Positions 17,200 to 26,731 of a stretch of 41,130 nucleotides of DNA are shown here, piece after piece. This DNA is from Alphaproteobacteria bacterium bin52. GTDB taxonomy: Bacteria > Pseudomonadota > Alphaproteobacteria > Thalassobaculales > Thalassobaculaceae. The notes below the pieces were generated by a model. That model was not told the origin of the DNA and did not search any database. It worked only from the letters and a program-made list of their open reading frames with translations. The stretch's first letter is position 1, and every line of letters begins with the position of its first letter. A program made the translations under genes and the position numbers. The stretch is taken from positions 1 to 41,130 of the forward strand of contig MPMT01000041.1 in NCBI GenBank assembly GCA_002238645.1, in the 5' to 3' direction.

Positions 17200-18579
17200 A
17201 TGGACCGGCTGAACTTGATCATCGACGCGATCAACGCGTTCGCTTGGGGTCCGCCCATGCTGGGTATCCTGGGCGTGACCGGGGTGCTTCTGACCCTGGG
17301 CCTCGTGTTCATGCCCTGGCGCAAGGTGGGCTACGGCTTCCGGCTTCTGTTCGACAAGGACGGAGCCACCGGCGATGGCGAGGTCAAACCGTTCAACGCA
17401 CTGATGACGGCGCTGTCGGCGACCGTTGGCACCGGGAACATTGCGGGCGTCGCCACCGCCATCGCGCTCGGTGGACCGGGCGCGATCTTCTACATGTGGC
17501 TGATCGCGCTGTTCGGCATGGCTACCAAGTATGCCGAGGCAGTGTGCGCGGTCACCTACCGGGAGCGGGATGCCACGGGAAAGTACGTCGGAGGGCCGAT
17601 GTACTATCTGCGCAACGGTGTCGGTGAGTTCGCCCCCGAGCTCGGCAAGTGGCTGGGTCTGGCATTTGCGATATTCGGCGCCGTGGCCGCATTTGGCATC
17701 GGCAATGCGGTGCAGGTGAACTCCATGGCGGCGGCGCTCGACAACAGCTTCGGGGTGCCGACCTGGGCCACCGGCGTTGTCGTTGCAGCACTGGTCGGCG
17801 TCGTCGTGATTGGCGGCATCAAGCGGATCGGCGATGTCGCGGGCAAGCTGGTGCCGGCGATGATCGTGCTCTATCTCGGCGCCGCGCTGCTGGTCCTCGT
17901 GATCAACATCACCTCGATTCCGGAAGCCTTCGGGCTGATCTTTACCCACGCCTTCACCCCGGCCGCAGCGACTGGCGGCTTCGCAGGGGCGGCGGTGGCG
18001 GCCGCCGTTCGTTTCGGGGTTGCGCGGGGCGTGTTCTCCAACGAATCCGGCCTCGGCTCGGCGGCCATCGCGCATGCGGCGGCGCAGACCAACAGCCCGG
18101 TGAGGCAGGGCATCATCGCCATGCTCGGCACCTTCATCGACACCATCGTGGTGTGCACGATGACGGCGCTGGTCATCCTGACCTCGGGCGCCTGGACGCT
18201 GACCGGCCCTGACGGCGGTGGGCTGACCGGCGCGGTGCTGACCTCCACCAGCTTTGAGACCTCGATGGCTGGTGGCCAGTACATCGTTACCATCGCGCTC
18301 GCGGTGTTCGCCTTCACCACCATTCTCGGCTGGTCCTATTACGGCGAGCGGTGCTGGCAGTACATGTTCAAGGAGAAGAGCCTGTTCATCTACCGGGGGC
18401 TGTGGGTGGCGGCAGCACTCGCCTTCGCCAACGTGAAGGTGGACCTGGTGTGGAACCTGGCGGATACCCTCAACGGACTGATGGCGGTACCCAACCTGGT
18501 CGGACTGCTGTTGCTGGCGCCGATGGTGTTCAAGGTCACGCGCCAGTACTTCGAGGAAATCGGCAAGCCACTCGGATAG
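17200..18579 (+). CDS. Sodium:alanine/glycine symporter (AGCS family)
   Basis: A 459-residue inner-membrane carrier with about 10-11 hydrophobic segments that brings in alanine or glycine with sodium. The family signature is clear: VGTGNIAGVATAIALGGPG, then FYMWLIALFGMATKYAE, KYVGGPMYYLRNG, and the later RGVFSNESGLGSAAIAHAAA segment, with AGGQYIVTIALAVFAFTTI before the WSYYGERC motif. Length is normal. The ATG at 17200 has GCGGAG upstream. It stands alone, with a structured leader upstream and a candidate terminator hairpin after it. Control by glycine through that leader is possible but unproven. Confidence 0.95.
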   Translation: MDRLNLIIDAINAFAWGPPMLGILGVTGVLLTLGLVFMPWRKVGYGFRLLFDKDGATGDGEVKPFNALMTALSATVGTGNIAGVATAIALGGPGAIFYMWLIALFGMATKYAEAVCAVTYRERDATGKYVGGPMYYLRNGVGEFAPELGKWLGLAFAIFGAVAAFGIGNAVQVNSMAAALDNSFGVPTWATGVVVAALVGVVVIGGIKRIGDVAGKLVPAMIVLYLGAALLVLVINITSIPEAFGLIFTHAFTPAAATGGFAGAAVAAAVRFGVARGVFSNESGLGSAAIAHAAAQTNSPVRQGIIAMLGTFIDTIVVCTMTALVILTSGAWTLTGPDGGGLTGAVLTSTSFETSMAGGQYIVTIALAVFAFTTILGWSYYGERCWQYMFKEKSLFIYRGLWVAAALAFANVKVDLVWNLADTLNGLMAVPNLVGLLLLAPMVFKVTRQYFEEIGKPLG

Positions 18580-18593
18580 GTCCTGCGCGCTGC

Positions 18594-18622
18594 GCCGGAG
18601 CGGATCATGATGCCACTCCGGC
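18594..18622 (+). terminator. Candidate terminator hairpin after the symporter gene
   Basis: The seven-base arms GCCGGAG (18594-18600) and CTCCGGC (18616-18622) flank a loop that is itself palindromic (GGATCATGATGCC). It begins 14 bases after the symporter stop. There is no run of T after it, so it may be only an RNA-stabilising hairpin. Confidence 0.4.
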
Positions 18623-18768
18623 CTGCGTGCGGTTCATGGCGGCACTGAAGCCCTGGCCCGGGCGGATGTGCTTGCGGGCGCCAGAAGGCGATCGCGCATG
18701 ATCGGCGCGGTCGCCCAGATGGCTGTACGCCTGTTCGGCCTTGAGGCGCTCGGGCCTCGGTGCCGGTC

Positions 18769-19044
18769 TGCGCGGACCTCGTCGAACAGACGCTTTGCCG
18801 ACAGCTTCGGGAACGCCTCAAGACGCGCGTCGATGATCGCCTTGTAAGGGTCCAGCTTGTGAACCACCGGCGGCCGCGGCGAATATCCCGGCCCACCAGC
18901 CTCCAGATCCCGATCCAGCTGGCCGGTCTCGATCCAGTAGTGGATCGTCCGGCGGTTCACCCCAAACCGCCGCGACAGCTCCGCCTTCGAAACGCCCTGG
19001 TCCAGATAGTGCTTCAACAACATCCGGGTCTCCCGCCAGTACAT
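18769..19044 (-). pseudogene. istA: IS21-family IstA transposase, N-terminal fragment
   Basis: From the ATG at 19044 a reading of 92 residues gives the IS21 IstA N-terminal helix-turn-helix region: MLLKHYLDQGVSKAELSRRF, GVNRRTIHYWIETGQL, then AKRLFDEVRA. Complete IstA proteins are about 500 residues, so the DDE catalytic domain is absent; the frame breaks after 18769 into sequence I do not recognise (18635-18768). No IstB helper gene follows. The fragment is joined to an IS21 terminus at 19152. Confidence 0.85.
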
Positions 19045-19152
19045 CCGTGCGCACCCCCGCTCTGTTGGTTCCAACAACAAAGCGGACCGGCGCACCGTCA
19101 GCCACAACCCGAAAGTGAGAAATTTTGGCTCGGCACAAATGGGAAACTTACA
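18769..19152 (-). mobile_element. Truncated IS21-family element, left end
   Basis: Reading on the minus strand, the end begins TGTAAGTTTCCCATTTGTG at 19152, which has the TG start and the GTGCCGAGC-type subterminal sequence usual for IS21 ends, and istA starts 108 bases inside. The rest of the element and its other end are missing. It sits directly at the 3' end of the decayed tnpB, so it inserted into or beside that older element. Confidence 0.65.
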
Positions 19153-19906
19153 GTCGGCACCAACACAGGTCCGCCGTCCGGTTCCTGTTTCGCGGAGACC
19201 CGTTTCACGCGACCGGCTCCGGCTCGCGAACGGGCGGGCCGCGCCACAGCGCGTCCCTCCACAGGCAGTGACCGCAGAGCTCGCGGTCAGGCCTTCGAGG
19301 TTGGTCGCGGCATTGAGATCCCTGTCGATTTTCAGGCCGCAGGAGGCGCAGCGCCAGAGGTGCTGCGAGAGGTCCGGTCCGGCCGCAACCGAAGCACGAG
19401 CGGAGAACAGGGTGTTGCTCGAGGGAGACCAGCGGTCCGCGACGGTCACCGTCGCGCCATGCATCGTCGCCTTGTATCCGAACTAGCGGCGGAACTCGTG
19501 GAAGCCGCCGTCCAAGATCGGGCGGGCCAGGCGCCGGTTGGACGCCATGCTGCGCACACTGAGGTGTTCGATTGCGATGCGCTTCCAGCCCTTCGGCAGG
19601 CGGGTCGTCGCCTTGTGCGTCGCATCCCGGCGCTACGGGGATGCAGGCGGGCGAGACGCGCCTGAGCCTGCCCCCGGTTCGCCGAGCCTCTGCGAGAGAG
19701 CACCGCCAGCCGCCGCCTGTGCGCTTTCGGGCCGGGGATGCGCTCGACCGTGCTCGGCACCGTCACACCCAGTCCCACCCCGACGGCCTTGCCGGGCTGA
19801 GCCACCGGCGGGGGATCCCGGATTTCCACCGCGATCGAGTCGAACCGGCGCCCGGCCTCGCGCGAGACCGGATTGTGACGGGTGATCGTGAACTGCAGAG
19901 GTGATC
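19153..19906 (-). pseudogene. tnpB: Decayed TnpB (IS605-type), C-terminal two thirds
   Basis: Read through three frames on the minus strand, this is a TnpB remnant. It has VSREAGRRFDSIAVEI near 19860, then VGVGLGVTVPSTVERIPGPK, in which the catalytic Asp of the RuvC-I motif (usually GIDLG) is now Gly. After frame changes come a RuvC-II-like IAIEHLSVRSMASNRRLARP, an in-frame TAG stop at 19483-19485, and the zinc ribbon CASCGLKIDRDLNAATNLEG near 19310-19350. The N-terminal third is absent. It is clearly inactive, and differs from the tnpB genes at both window edges. The IS21 end abuts it at 19152. Confidence 0.85.
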
Positions 19907-19915
19907 TGGAACCGA

Positions 19916-20629
19916 CTACCCTGGTCCGGTACCGGCACGCTCACCGAAGATCGCGGAGCCGACCCGCACATGGGTGGCGCCGAAGGCGACAGCGGTCTCG
20001 AAATCGCCGCTCATGCCCATGCTCAGGCCCGATAGCCCGTTGCGCTCGGCAATGCCGCGCAGCAGCGCAAAGTGTAGTGCCGGCTCCTCGTCAGCCGGCG
20101 GAATGCACATGAGGCCCACGAGTGTGAGTCCGACATCGGCGCGGCACCGGGTGATGAAGGCATCGGCTTCCTGCGGAAGCACCCCGGCCTTCTGCGGCTC
20201 CTCGCCGGTGTTGACCTGGATGAAGCAGGTACACTCCCGGCCCGAGCGGTCCATTTCGCGGCGAAGCCCGTCGGCCAGCCTGGGACGGTCCACGGTCTGG
20301 ATCACGTCAAACAGGCGCACAGCGTCCCGGATCTTGTTGGTTTGCAGGGGACCGATCAGGTGCAGTTCCACACCGTCGTGGCGTCGGCGCAGGTCCGGCC
20401 ACTTCCCGGCCGCCTCCTGGACCCGGTTTTCGCCGAAGACCCGATGGCCGGCCTGAAGCGCCGCTTCGACCCGTTCCACCGGTTGCGACTTGCCGACCGC
20501 GACAAGGGTGATGTCATCCACGGACCGATCGATCCTGTGGGCTTCCGTCGCGATGCGCCGAGAGACCGCCGCGAGGTTGTCGGCGACGGTCCACGCCGTC
20601 GCAACACTCGGCGTCACCATGTGCGCCAT
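19916..20629 (-). CDS. YggS/PLPBP family pyridoxal-phosphate homeostasis protein
   Basis: A 237-residue single-domain PLP-binding barrel protein. Lys47 in TLVAVGKSQP is the expected Schiff-base lysine, and the phosphate end GMSGDFETAVAFGATHVRVG, followed by the IFGER ending, is characteristic. Other family marks are FGENRVQEAAGKW and HLIGPLQTNK. The protein is thought to buffer free PLP and affects amino-acid and keto-acid balance, with no enzymatic activity shown. The ATG at 20629 has GAGGG six bases upstream. It lies 11 bases after the sulfotransferase stop and may be cotranscribed with it. Confidence 0.95.
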   Translation of the reverse strand: MAHMVTPSVATAWTVADNLAAVSRRIATEAHRIDRSVDDITLVAVGKSQPVERVEAALQAGHRVFGENRVQEAAGKWPDLRRRHDGVELHLIGPLQTNKIRDAVRLFDVIQTVDRPRLADGLRREMDRSGRECTCFIQVNTGEEPQKAGVLPQEADAFITRCRADVGLTLVGLMCIPPADEEPALHFALLRGIAERNGLSGLSMGMSGDFETAVAFGATHVRVGSAIFGERAGTGPG

Positions 20630-20640
20630 GCGAACCCTCG

Positions 20641-21486
20641 CTAAACGCGTAACGTGCCGTTCCGGGACATGTAACGGTGCGCGATCAACACGTCACCATG
20701 GGCATCGATGATGCGACCGACCTGCTGTTCGGTCAAGACATCCCGCCAACCGCCGACCGATCCAGACCGGAAGAACACCTGGTCCGGACGCGCCCGTTCC
20801 TGGAATCCGTGTTCGCGCTCCTGCGCTGCCATGGTCGCGAAACCGCTATGGCGGACCGCGCGGCGCAACCGTTCCGGGTTGCGCGGCAGCCCGAGTGCGC
20901 GGACGAACTTCTCGAAGGTCCTGACCGGGCGTTGGACCAAATCCTCGTAGCGCAACACCAGTGGCTTGAAAGGCGCGGACGATGTCCAGCTCTGCACGTG
21001 CTGCGACCAGGTCCCGAGGATTTGGAATACTGATTGGCGCGAAGTCTTGACGCGGTTGTACGGCGAGCAAATTGATTCAATCGCGTCGTCGAGCTTCATG
21101 TCGTAGTGATGCGCATAAGACACCACCATGTCGAACGGGTTGCGGACCAGGTAGGTTGCACCCACCGTGTACTGCGGGTAGATCAACGGCAGCCCCAGGT
21201 GACGGGCCAGGATGTTGTGGGTCTTCACGAAGCTGGTCTCGGCTTGCGAGGCCAGGAACCGCTGCACCGGTTCGCGCAACCGGTGAATTTCGGCATCACC
21301 GAACTCCGATGTGGAGCGTCCCCCCGCCGCCTCGTAAAGGCCGTGCACCGTGTCGGCGTACCTGACCACCGTGAGATCGCTGATCGAAGCGGGCTCGGTG
21401 GTGTTGCGAAACAGGTTCTCCATGAAGATCCGCAGCCAGGTGTTGCCCGACTTCGGATAGGACGCGAGCCAGTAGATACCGTTCAC
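20641..21486 (-). CDS. Sulfotransferase domain protein
   Basis: A 281-residue protein with the PAPS-binding signature at the N-terminus (WLASYPKSGNTWLR, the 5' phosphosulfate loop) and the 3'-phosphate motif YLVRNPFDMVVSYAHHYD near the middle; FVKTHN and LRYEDLVQRPV are also family marks. It would move a sulfuryl group from PAPS to a small molecule, glycan or lipid. The GTG at 21486 gives the usual compact N-terminus; a TTG at 21519 would add 11 residues. It lies upstream of yggS on the same strand. The acceptor is unknown. Confidence 0.9.
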   Translation of the reverse strand: MNGIYWLASYPKSGNTWLRIFMENLFRNTTEPASISDLTVVRYADTVHGLYEAAGGRSTSEFGDAEIHRLREPVQRFLASQAETSFVKTHNILARHLGLPLIYPQYTVGATYLVRNPFDMVVSYAHHYDMKLDDAIESICSPYNRVKTSRQSVFQILGTWSQHVQSWTSSAPFKPLVLRYEDLVQRPVRTFEKFVRALGLPRNPERLRRAVRHSGFATMAAQEREHGFQERARPDQVFFRSGSVGGWRDVLTEQQVGRIIDAHGDVLIAHRYMSRNGTLRV

Positions 21487-21558
21487 CGCGTGTTCCCGGA
21501 CAAGACGCAACGCGCGCAACCGGCGAGGCCCCGTGGCGGCATGCCGGATCCGGAGTCA

Positions 21559-21584
21559 GAGAGGCCGCCCGAAGGCGGCCTCTC
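21559..21584 (-). terminator. Strong hairpin between porin and sulfotransferase genes
   Basis: An 11-base perfect stem (GAGAGGCCGCC with GGCGGCCTCTC) closes a CGAA tetraloop, 24 bases after the porin stop on the minus strand. It probably ends porin transcription or protects the mRNA's 3' end. No clear T run follows it on the minus strand, so a classic intrinsic terminator is not proven. Confidence 0.7.
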
Positions 21585-21608
21585 CGGAGACTCGAGATGG
21601 CAGGTTGC

Positions 21609-22748
21609 CTAGTAGGAAACTGCCACACCGACCACGAGGTATGTGGCGGAGATGTCGTCGACACTTTCGTCAATGGCCGTGTCATCGGATTCGATGCTGG
21701 CGTGACCGAGAGTACCCTTGGCGGTGACGCCCGGGCCGAGCGCATACTTGGCCGACAGGTGGACGGTGTTGAGCGCGGCCTGGTCCATGAGCATGTCGTC
21801 CATCATGGTGCCGTCACGCTCGCCATGGAAGTAGGTGAGGCTGAGACCCCACGGTCCCGTGGCATAGTTTGCACCGACAGCATAGCCCTCGCCGTTCTTG
21901 ACGCCGGAATCGTCGAACGCCGCATAGGATGCACCGATGCCGAAGCCACCGACGCCCACGGTCAGGCCCATGCTGAGCGCTGACGGATCGGAGTCGTCGT
22001 CAGCCATTGTCCGGGTCACCGTGCCATAGGTGAGCGACGCGCCGACACTGGCGTTGTCGAAGCTCTGCTTGTAATTGACGCCGGCAGAAATGGCGTCGGC
22101 ATTATCCTTATCGCGATTCGGCATAGAGCCATTGTCTTCGCCCGCGCTCACGTCCGGAGTGTAGGTGAGACCGATCTGCACGCCCTGGAAACGCGGGGTG
22201 TAGTAGGACACGCCCTGGGTATCGTTCATGCCGAGCACTTCAACCCAGCTCGACGACCCCATCGGGTTGCGCCAGTAGCCCTTGCCGGTCAGGTTGATCT
22301 TGTCACCATCTGCATCCGCGACCGGGGTAACCCAACTCGGCTGGTCACCGGAGATCAGCCCGATGCCGAAATCGGACGGGCCATAGCCCATCTTGTATTG
22401 GGCGGTGTTCTCGGAACCCAGGATGAACTGGCCGAAGCTGCCGTTGATCCACATGTAGGATTCGTCGATCTGGTCGCCGCCGGTATTGCCTTCCAGCTGC
22501 ACGTCGACGCCGACGGTCAGACCATTGTCGAGCTCGGTGCTGCCCTTGAAGAAGACTTCAGCGTCCGAGATCTGGTTGAACCCGCTGAAGTCCTGACCGC
22601 TCACGCCGTCCTGGGCGGAGTAACCGAACCACTGTTCCATGTAACCGCTGACGCCAAGCTTGAGCTTTTCAGCGGCGATGGCCGACGGTGCGGAGGCAAG
22701 CATGCCTGCTGCGACCATCGCCGTCGTTCCGAGCAAAACCTTTCTCAT
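21609..22748 (-). CDS. Outer-membrane porin (alphaproteobacterial general porin type)
   Basis: A 379-residue secreted beta-barrel protein. Residues 1-25 are a signal peptide ending SAIAA, and the mature protein opens EKLKLGVSGYMEQWFGY. It has alternating, Gly- and Asp-rich strands (FGQFILGSENTAQYKMGYG, LTYTPDVSAGEDNG) and ends with an aromatic residue (VAVSY), as needed for BAM-mediated insertion. The ATG at 22748 has GGGAG nine bases upstream. It is flanked by a strong hairpin downstream and a palindrome-rich region upstream, which suggests regulated, abundant expression. It would form a pore for small solutes in the outer membrane. Confidence 0.92.
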   Translation of the reverse strand: MRKVLLGTTAMVAAGMLASAPSAIAAEKLKLGVSGYMEQWFGYSAQDGVSGQDFSGFNQISDAEVFFKGSTELDNGLTVGVDVQLEGNTGGDQIDESYMWINGSFGQFILGSENTAQYKMGYGPSDFGIGLISGDQPSWVTPVADADGDKINLTGKGYWRNPMGSSSWVEVLGMNDTQGVSYYTPRFQGVQIGLTYTPDVSAGEDNGSMPNRDKDNADAISAGVNYKQSFDNASVGASLTYGTVTRTMADDDSDPSALSMGLTVGVGGFGIGASYAAFDDSGVKNGEGYAVGANYATGPWGLSLTYFHGERDGTMMDDMLMDQAALNTVHLSAKYALGPGVTAKGTLGHASIESDDTAIDESVDDISATYLVVGVAVSY

Positions 22749-22815
22749 TGGTGTGTTCTCCCGAGTGTGTCCTGAATGATGTGTCGCCGCTGATGCAGCT
22801 CGCCGTACGCAGGTG

Positions 22816-22937
22816 TTCGAGTTTCCCTCGAATTTGGTCAAGCTCTAAAGGCAAAATCCGCCGACTGCAAGGCAGTTCGTGCTGGCGGGCCCCGCAGCTG
22901 GTGCAAGAATGCCGCTTTTGTTGCACGACTGCAACAA
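22816..22937. promoter_or_regulatory. Palindrome-rich control region between porin and DUF3576 genes
   Basis: Three inverted repeats occur in the divergent intergenic region: TTCGAG/CTCGAA (22816-22832), ACTGC-AAG-GCAGT (22864-22876), and a perfect TTGTTGCA-n4-TGCAACAA (22918-22937). The repeated TGCA core suggests operator sites for one regulator acting on the porin, the lipoprotein gene, or both. The last could also be an RNA hairpin. Confidence 0.45.
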
Positions 22938-23040
22938 GGGTGCAGGACGGCCACAGGGGAGTGTGGCAGCTGTCAGATTGTTCCGACGGCACGGACGCGC
23001 TACATAACGATCCTGAATCCATACGGGTGCGAGATCCAGC

Positions 23041-23592
23041 ATGGGAATGCCGATGAAGGTGCAGCGATACCTACGTGGATACGGTGCGATCGCGGCCGTG
23101 GGCCTGCTGGTCGCCTGCGGCGGTGCCGATGTCGAGTACAATTACCCGCGTACGGGCTCGGGCGGCGTTCCGACCTACGAGAAAAAGCAAAGCGTGTTCG
23201 GCGAGGACGGATTGTTCCTGACCGACATCTTCGGTGATGACGAGGCGTCTTCGGGGCCCGTGGAGGGGGTCGGCGTCAACAGCTATCTGTGGCGAGCGTC
23301 CCTCGACACGCTGGCGTTCATGCCGTTGCAGTCGGCCGACCCGTTCGGCGGTGTCATCATTACCGAATGGTACGGTGTCCCGGACGGACGGTCGGAACGG
23401 TTCAAGGTGACTGTCTACATCCTCGACCGGGCGCTGCGCTCCGACGGGATCCGGGCCAGGGTGTTCCGCCAGCACCTGTCGGAATCCGGCGCCTGGATCG
23501 ACGAACCCGCGAATTCCGAGCTCGACCGCCAGCTCGAGGATACAATCCTGACCCGGGCGCGCGAACTGCGGGTCGGCAGCAGGTCCCGGTAG
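23041..23592 (+). CDS. DUF3576 lipoprotein
   Basis: A 183-residue predicted lipoprotein with an N-terminal hydrophobic stretch ending in a lipobox-like LLVACGG, so the mature protein would start at that Cys. The rest matches the alphaproteobacterial DUF3576 family ([32 protein letters not shown]). In-frame ATGs at 23047 and 23053 are equally possible starts. It lies seven bases before leuS, which is the conserved arrangement in Rhodospirillales and relatives, and with lptE nearby suggests a role in the envelope. Its function is unknown. Confidence 0.9.
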   Translation: MGMPMKVQRYLRGYGAIAAVGLLVACGGADVEYNYPRTGSGGVPTYEKKQSVFGEDGLFLTDIFGDDEASSGPVEGVGVNSYLWRASLDTLAFMPLQSADPFGGVIITEWYGVPDGRSERFKVTVYILDRALRSDGIRARVFRQHLSESGAWIDEPANSELDRQLEDTILTRARELRVGSRSR

Positions 23593-23599
23593 GGTTCGA

Positions 23600-26194
23600 A
23601 TGGCAGATCAGACCGCAGCGAACGGCGAATCGACGATCCGCTACGACTTTCGTGCCGTGGAGGCTCGCTGGCAGCAGCGATGGGAAGCGGCGGGTGCGTT
23701 CACCGTCGTCGAGGATCCGGCGCGACCGAAGTACTATGTCCTCGAGATGTTTCCGTATCCGTCCGGACGCATCCACATAGGTCATGTGCGCAACTACACC
23801 CTGGGCGACCTGGTCGCCCGCTACAAGCACGCCCTGGGATTCAACGTCCTGCACCCCATGGGCTGGGATGCATTCGGATTGCCGGCGGAGAACGCCGCGA
23901 TCGAGCGCGGGGTCCACCCGGCCCGCTGGACGTGGGAGAACATCGCCACCATGCGCGGGCAACTGCGCGGCATGGGGCTGTCCTACGACTGGCAGCGCGA
24001 AATTACGACCTGCGCGCCGGACTATTACCGCCACGAACAGAAGATGTTCCTCGACTTCCTCGATGCCGGGCTCGCCTATCGCCGCGAGAGCTGGGTCAAC
24101 TGGGATCCGGTCGAGGACACGGTACTGGCCAACGAGCAGGTCATCGACGGGCGCGGCTGGCGATCAGGGGCCCTGGTGGAAAAGCGGCTGCTGTCGCAGT
24201 GGTTCCTCAGGATAACCGCCTACGCGGAGGACCTGCTCGCGGCCACGGCGCAGCTGGAACGCTGGCCCGAACGGGTCAGGCTCATGCAGCACAACTGGAT
24301 CGGCAGGTCGGAAGGCGCGCTGATCCGCTTTCCGGTGTCCGGCCGCGACGAGACGCTCGAGGTGTTCACCACGCGCCACGACACCCTGTTCGGCGCGTCT
24401 TTCTGTGCGATTGCCGCAAACCATCCGCTGGCGGCGGACCTGGCCGCGAGGGACCCGGAGCTTGCCGGGTTCGTTGCCGAGTGCAACCGGATGAGCACCA
24501 GCGAGGCCGAGATCGAACGGGCCGAGAAGCGGGGCTACGACACCGGGCTCGTCGCCCTGCATCCCTTTGTCGACGGACTGGAACTGCCGATCTACGTCGC
24601 CAATTTCGTGCTCATGGAGTATGGAACCGGCGCGATCTTCGGCTGTCCCGCCCACGACCAGCGCGACCTCGAGTTTGCCCGCGCCTACGATCTGCCGGTC
24701 CTGCCCGTGGTGTTGCCGCCCGACGCCGACGCCGGCGGTTTCGCGATCGGGGACGAGGCGTGGACGGGCCCGGGCTCGATCTACAATTCCCGCTTCCTCG
24801 ACGGCCTGTCGATCGACGGGGCCAAGGAGGCCATGTCGCTGCGACTGGAACAGACCGGTCACGGTGCCCGGTCCGTGACCTGGCGCCTGCGCGACTGGGG
24901 AGTGTCCCGGCAACGATACTGGGGCTGCCCGATCCCTGTGATCCACTGCCCGGCGTGCGGCGTGGTACCCGTGCCCGACTCGGACCTGCCGGTCACCCTG
25001 CCCGACGACGTCGAGTTCGGCGAGCCGGGCAATCCGCTCGACCGGCATCCGACATGGAAGCACACGTCCTGTCCCGCGTGCGGCGGTGCCGCCACCCGCG
25101 AGACCGACACCTTCGACACCTTCTTCGAATCGTCCTGGTATTTCGCGCGGTTCTGCGATCTCGCGGAAGACAGCGCGTTCGGACGAGAGGCCGCACGGTA
25201 CTGGCTTCCGGTCGACCAGTACATCGGTGGTATCGAGCACGCGGTCCTGCACCTGCTCTACTCGCGGTTCTTCACCCGCGCCCTGCGCAGGAGCGGCTAC
25301 CTCGACATCGACGAGCCGTTTGCCGGCCTGATGACCCAGGGCATGGTCTGTCACGAGACCTACCGCGACGGGTCGGGCTGGCTGTTTCCCGACCAGGTTC
25401 GCCGACAGTCCGACGGGACCGTGGTGACCGTCGACGGCGGCACTCCGGTGGAGGTCGGGCGGGTCGAGAAGATGAGCAAGTCACGTCGCAACGTCATCGA
25501 TCCCGAGGCGATCATCGCGAGCTATGGCGCGGACACGGCACGGCTGTTCATGCTGTCCGATTCTCCTCCGGAACGCGATCTCGAATGGACCGAGGCCGGG
25601 ATCGAGGGCGCGTTCCGCTACCTGAACCGGCTGTGGCGCTCGGTGGTCGAACTGGCCTGCGTGGCACCTCCGCACGGTTCGCCGCGTCCCGGGCGGATTT
25701 CCGCCGAGGCGCAGGAGCTCGAACGGCGAATTCACAAGACGATCAGGGCCGTCGGCGAAAGCGTCGAACGCTGGCGGTTCAACAGTTCGGTCGCCTTCAT
25801 CCGCGAACTCAGCAATGCGCTCGCCGCCGCCCCCCTGTCCGGGCCCGGAGAGGCCTGGATGGTGCGGCACGGCTACGAGATCCTGTTGCGGCTGATCGAA
25901 CCGATGACGCCGCATATCGCCGAGGAGCTGTGGGAACGGCTGGGAGGCGAGGGCATGCTGCGACTCGTGGCCTGGCCCTCGTTCGACGAGGAGCTGGTCG
26001 CCGATGAACTGGTCAGTATCGCCGTCCAGGTCAACGGCAGGCTGCGCGGAACCATCCATGCGCCGCGCGACAGTTCCGAAGAGGCCGTGCGTCAGAGCGC
26101 GCTCGAAGTCTCGAACGTGCAGCGGTATCTTGATGGAGCCGAACCGCGACGGATCATCGTCGTGCCCAACCGGGTGGTGAACCTTGTGGTGTAG
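23600..26194 (+). CDS. leuS: Leucyl-tRNA synthetase
   Basis: An 864-residue class I aminoacyl-tRNA synthetase that charges tRNA-Leu. The HIGH motif is at about residues 58-61 ([13 protein letters not shown]), followed by [17 protein letters not shown], an editing domain ([18 protein letters not shown]), WSRQRYWG-type segment ([13 protein letters not shown]) and the KMSKS loop near residue 624 ([15 protein letters not shown]). Length is normal for the family. A short AGGG site precedes the ATG at 23600. The stop overlaps the TTG start of lptE by 11 bases. Confidence 0.98.
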   Translation: MADQTAANGESTIRYDFRAVEARWQQRWEAAGAFTVVEDPARPKYYVLEMFPYPSGRIHIGHVRNYTLGDLVARYKHALGFNVLHPMGWDAFGLPAENAAIERGVHPARWTWENIATMRGQLRGMGLSYDWQREITTCAPDYYRHEQKMFLDFLDAGLAYRRESWVNWDPVEDTVLANEQVIDGRGWRSGALVEKRLLSQWFLRITAYAEDLLAATAQLERWPERVRLMQHNWIGRSEGALIRFPVSGRDETLEVFTTRHDTLFGASFCAIAANHPLAADLAARDPELAGFVAECNRMSTSEAEIERAEKRGYDTGLVALHPFVDGLELPIYVANFVLMEYGTGAIFGCPAHDQRDLEFARAYDLPVLPVVLPPDADAGGFAIGDEAWTGPGSIYNSRFLDGLSIDGAKEAMSLRLEQTGHGARSVTWRLRDWGVSRQRYWGCPIPVIHCPACGVVPVPDSDLPVTLPDDVEFGEPGNPLDRHPTWKHTSCPACGGAATRETDTFDTFFESSWYFARFCDLAEDSAFGREAARYWLPVDQYIGGIEHAVLHLLYSRFFTRALRRSGYLDIDEPFAGLMTQGMVCHETYRDGSGWLFPDQVRRQSDGTVVTVDGGTPVEVGRVEKMSKSRRNVIDPEAIIASYGADTARLFMLSDSPPERDLEWTEAGIEGAFRYLNRLWRSVVELACVAPPHGSPRPGRISAEAQELERRIHKTIRAVGESVERWRFNSSVAFIRELSNALAAAPLSGPGEAWMVRHGYEILLRLIEPMTPHIAEELWERLGGEGMLRLVAWPSFDEELVADELVSIAVQVNGRLRGTIHAPRDSSEEAVRQSALEVSNVQRYLDGAEPRRIIVVPNRVVNLVV

Positions 26195-26702
26195 GCCCCG
26201 CGCCGCCGTACTGGCCGCCATCGTGGCCGTGCAGGCCGGATGCGGTTTCTCCCCGCTCTACGACAAGCGGTCCTGCGGCGGGACGCAAGCGGTATCCGGA
26301 GGCGCCGCAATCGAGGTCGCCCGGATCGACGACCGGATCGGACAGGTCCTGCGCAATGACCTGCGCGATCGCCTGAACCCCTCGGGAGAGACACGCGCGC
26401 CGCTCTACACGCTCGTGGTGGTGGTGGACGAGTCTTTGTCCCAGCTCGTAATCCGTCGTGATGCGGCGTCAACCTTCTCCCGCGTCAGGGTGTCGGCCCG
26501 CTACACGCTGCGCGACCGGGAAAGCGGAGAGATACTCGACAAGGGGCGCGCTTCGGCAGCGGCGGCCTTCAATATCGTCGAATCGGGATTTGCGAACATG
26601 AGCGCCGAACGGGCCAACCGAATCCGTGCCGCGCGCGAGGTGGCCCGTAACATCCACACCCGGTTGAGCCTGTTTCTCCGCACGTGGCACGGCTGCGACT
26701 GA
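26184..26702 (+). CDS. lptE: LPS-assembly lipoprotein LptE
   Basis: A 172-residue lipoprotein with a signal peptide ending in the lipobox [12 protein letters not shown], the form typical of alphaproteobacterial LptE. The body has the basic [19 protein letters not shown] strand and [20 protein letters not shown] near the C-terminus. LptE forms the outer-membrane translocon plug with LptD for lipopolysaccharide delivery. The start is a TTG at 26184 inside the end of leuS, as no ATG exists in frame near it. In many relatives holA follows; here the next gene is dapF. Confidence 0.88.
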   Translation: MWCRPRAAVLAAIVAVQAGCGFSPLYDKRSCGGTQAVSGGAAIEVARIDDRIGQVLRNDLRDRLNPSGETRAPLYTLVVVVDESLSQLVIRRDAASTFSRVRVSARYTLRDRESGEILDKGRASAAAAFNIVESGFANMSAERANRIRAAREVARNIHTRLSLFLRTWHGCD

Positions 26703-26731
26703 CGCCGCCGGGCACCCCCGTGGACAGTGTC

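Noticed and set aside
23680..26007. 775-codon frame inside leuS
   Set aside because: Same strand, other frame of leuS; its composition is Arg-rich and without motifs, while leuS is unmistakable.
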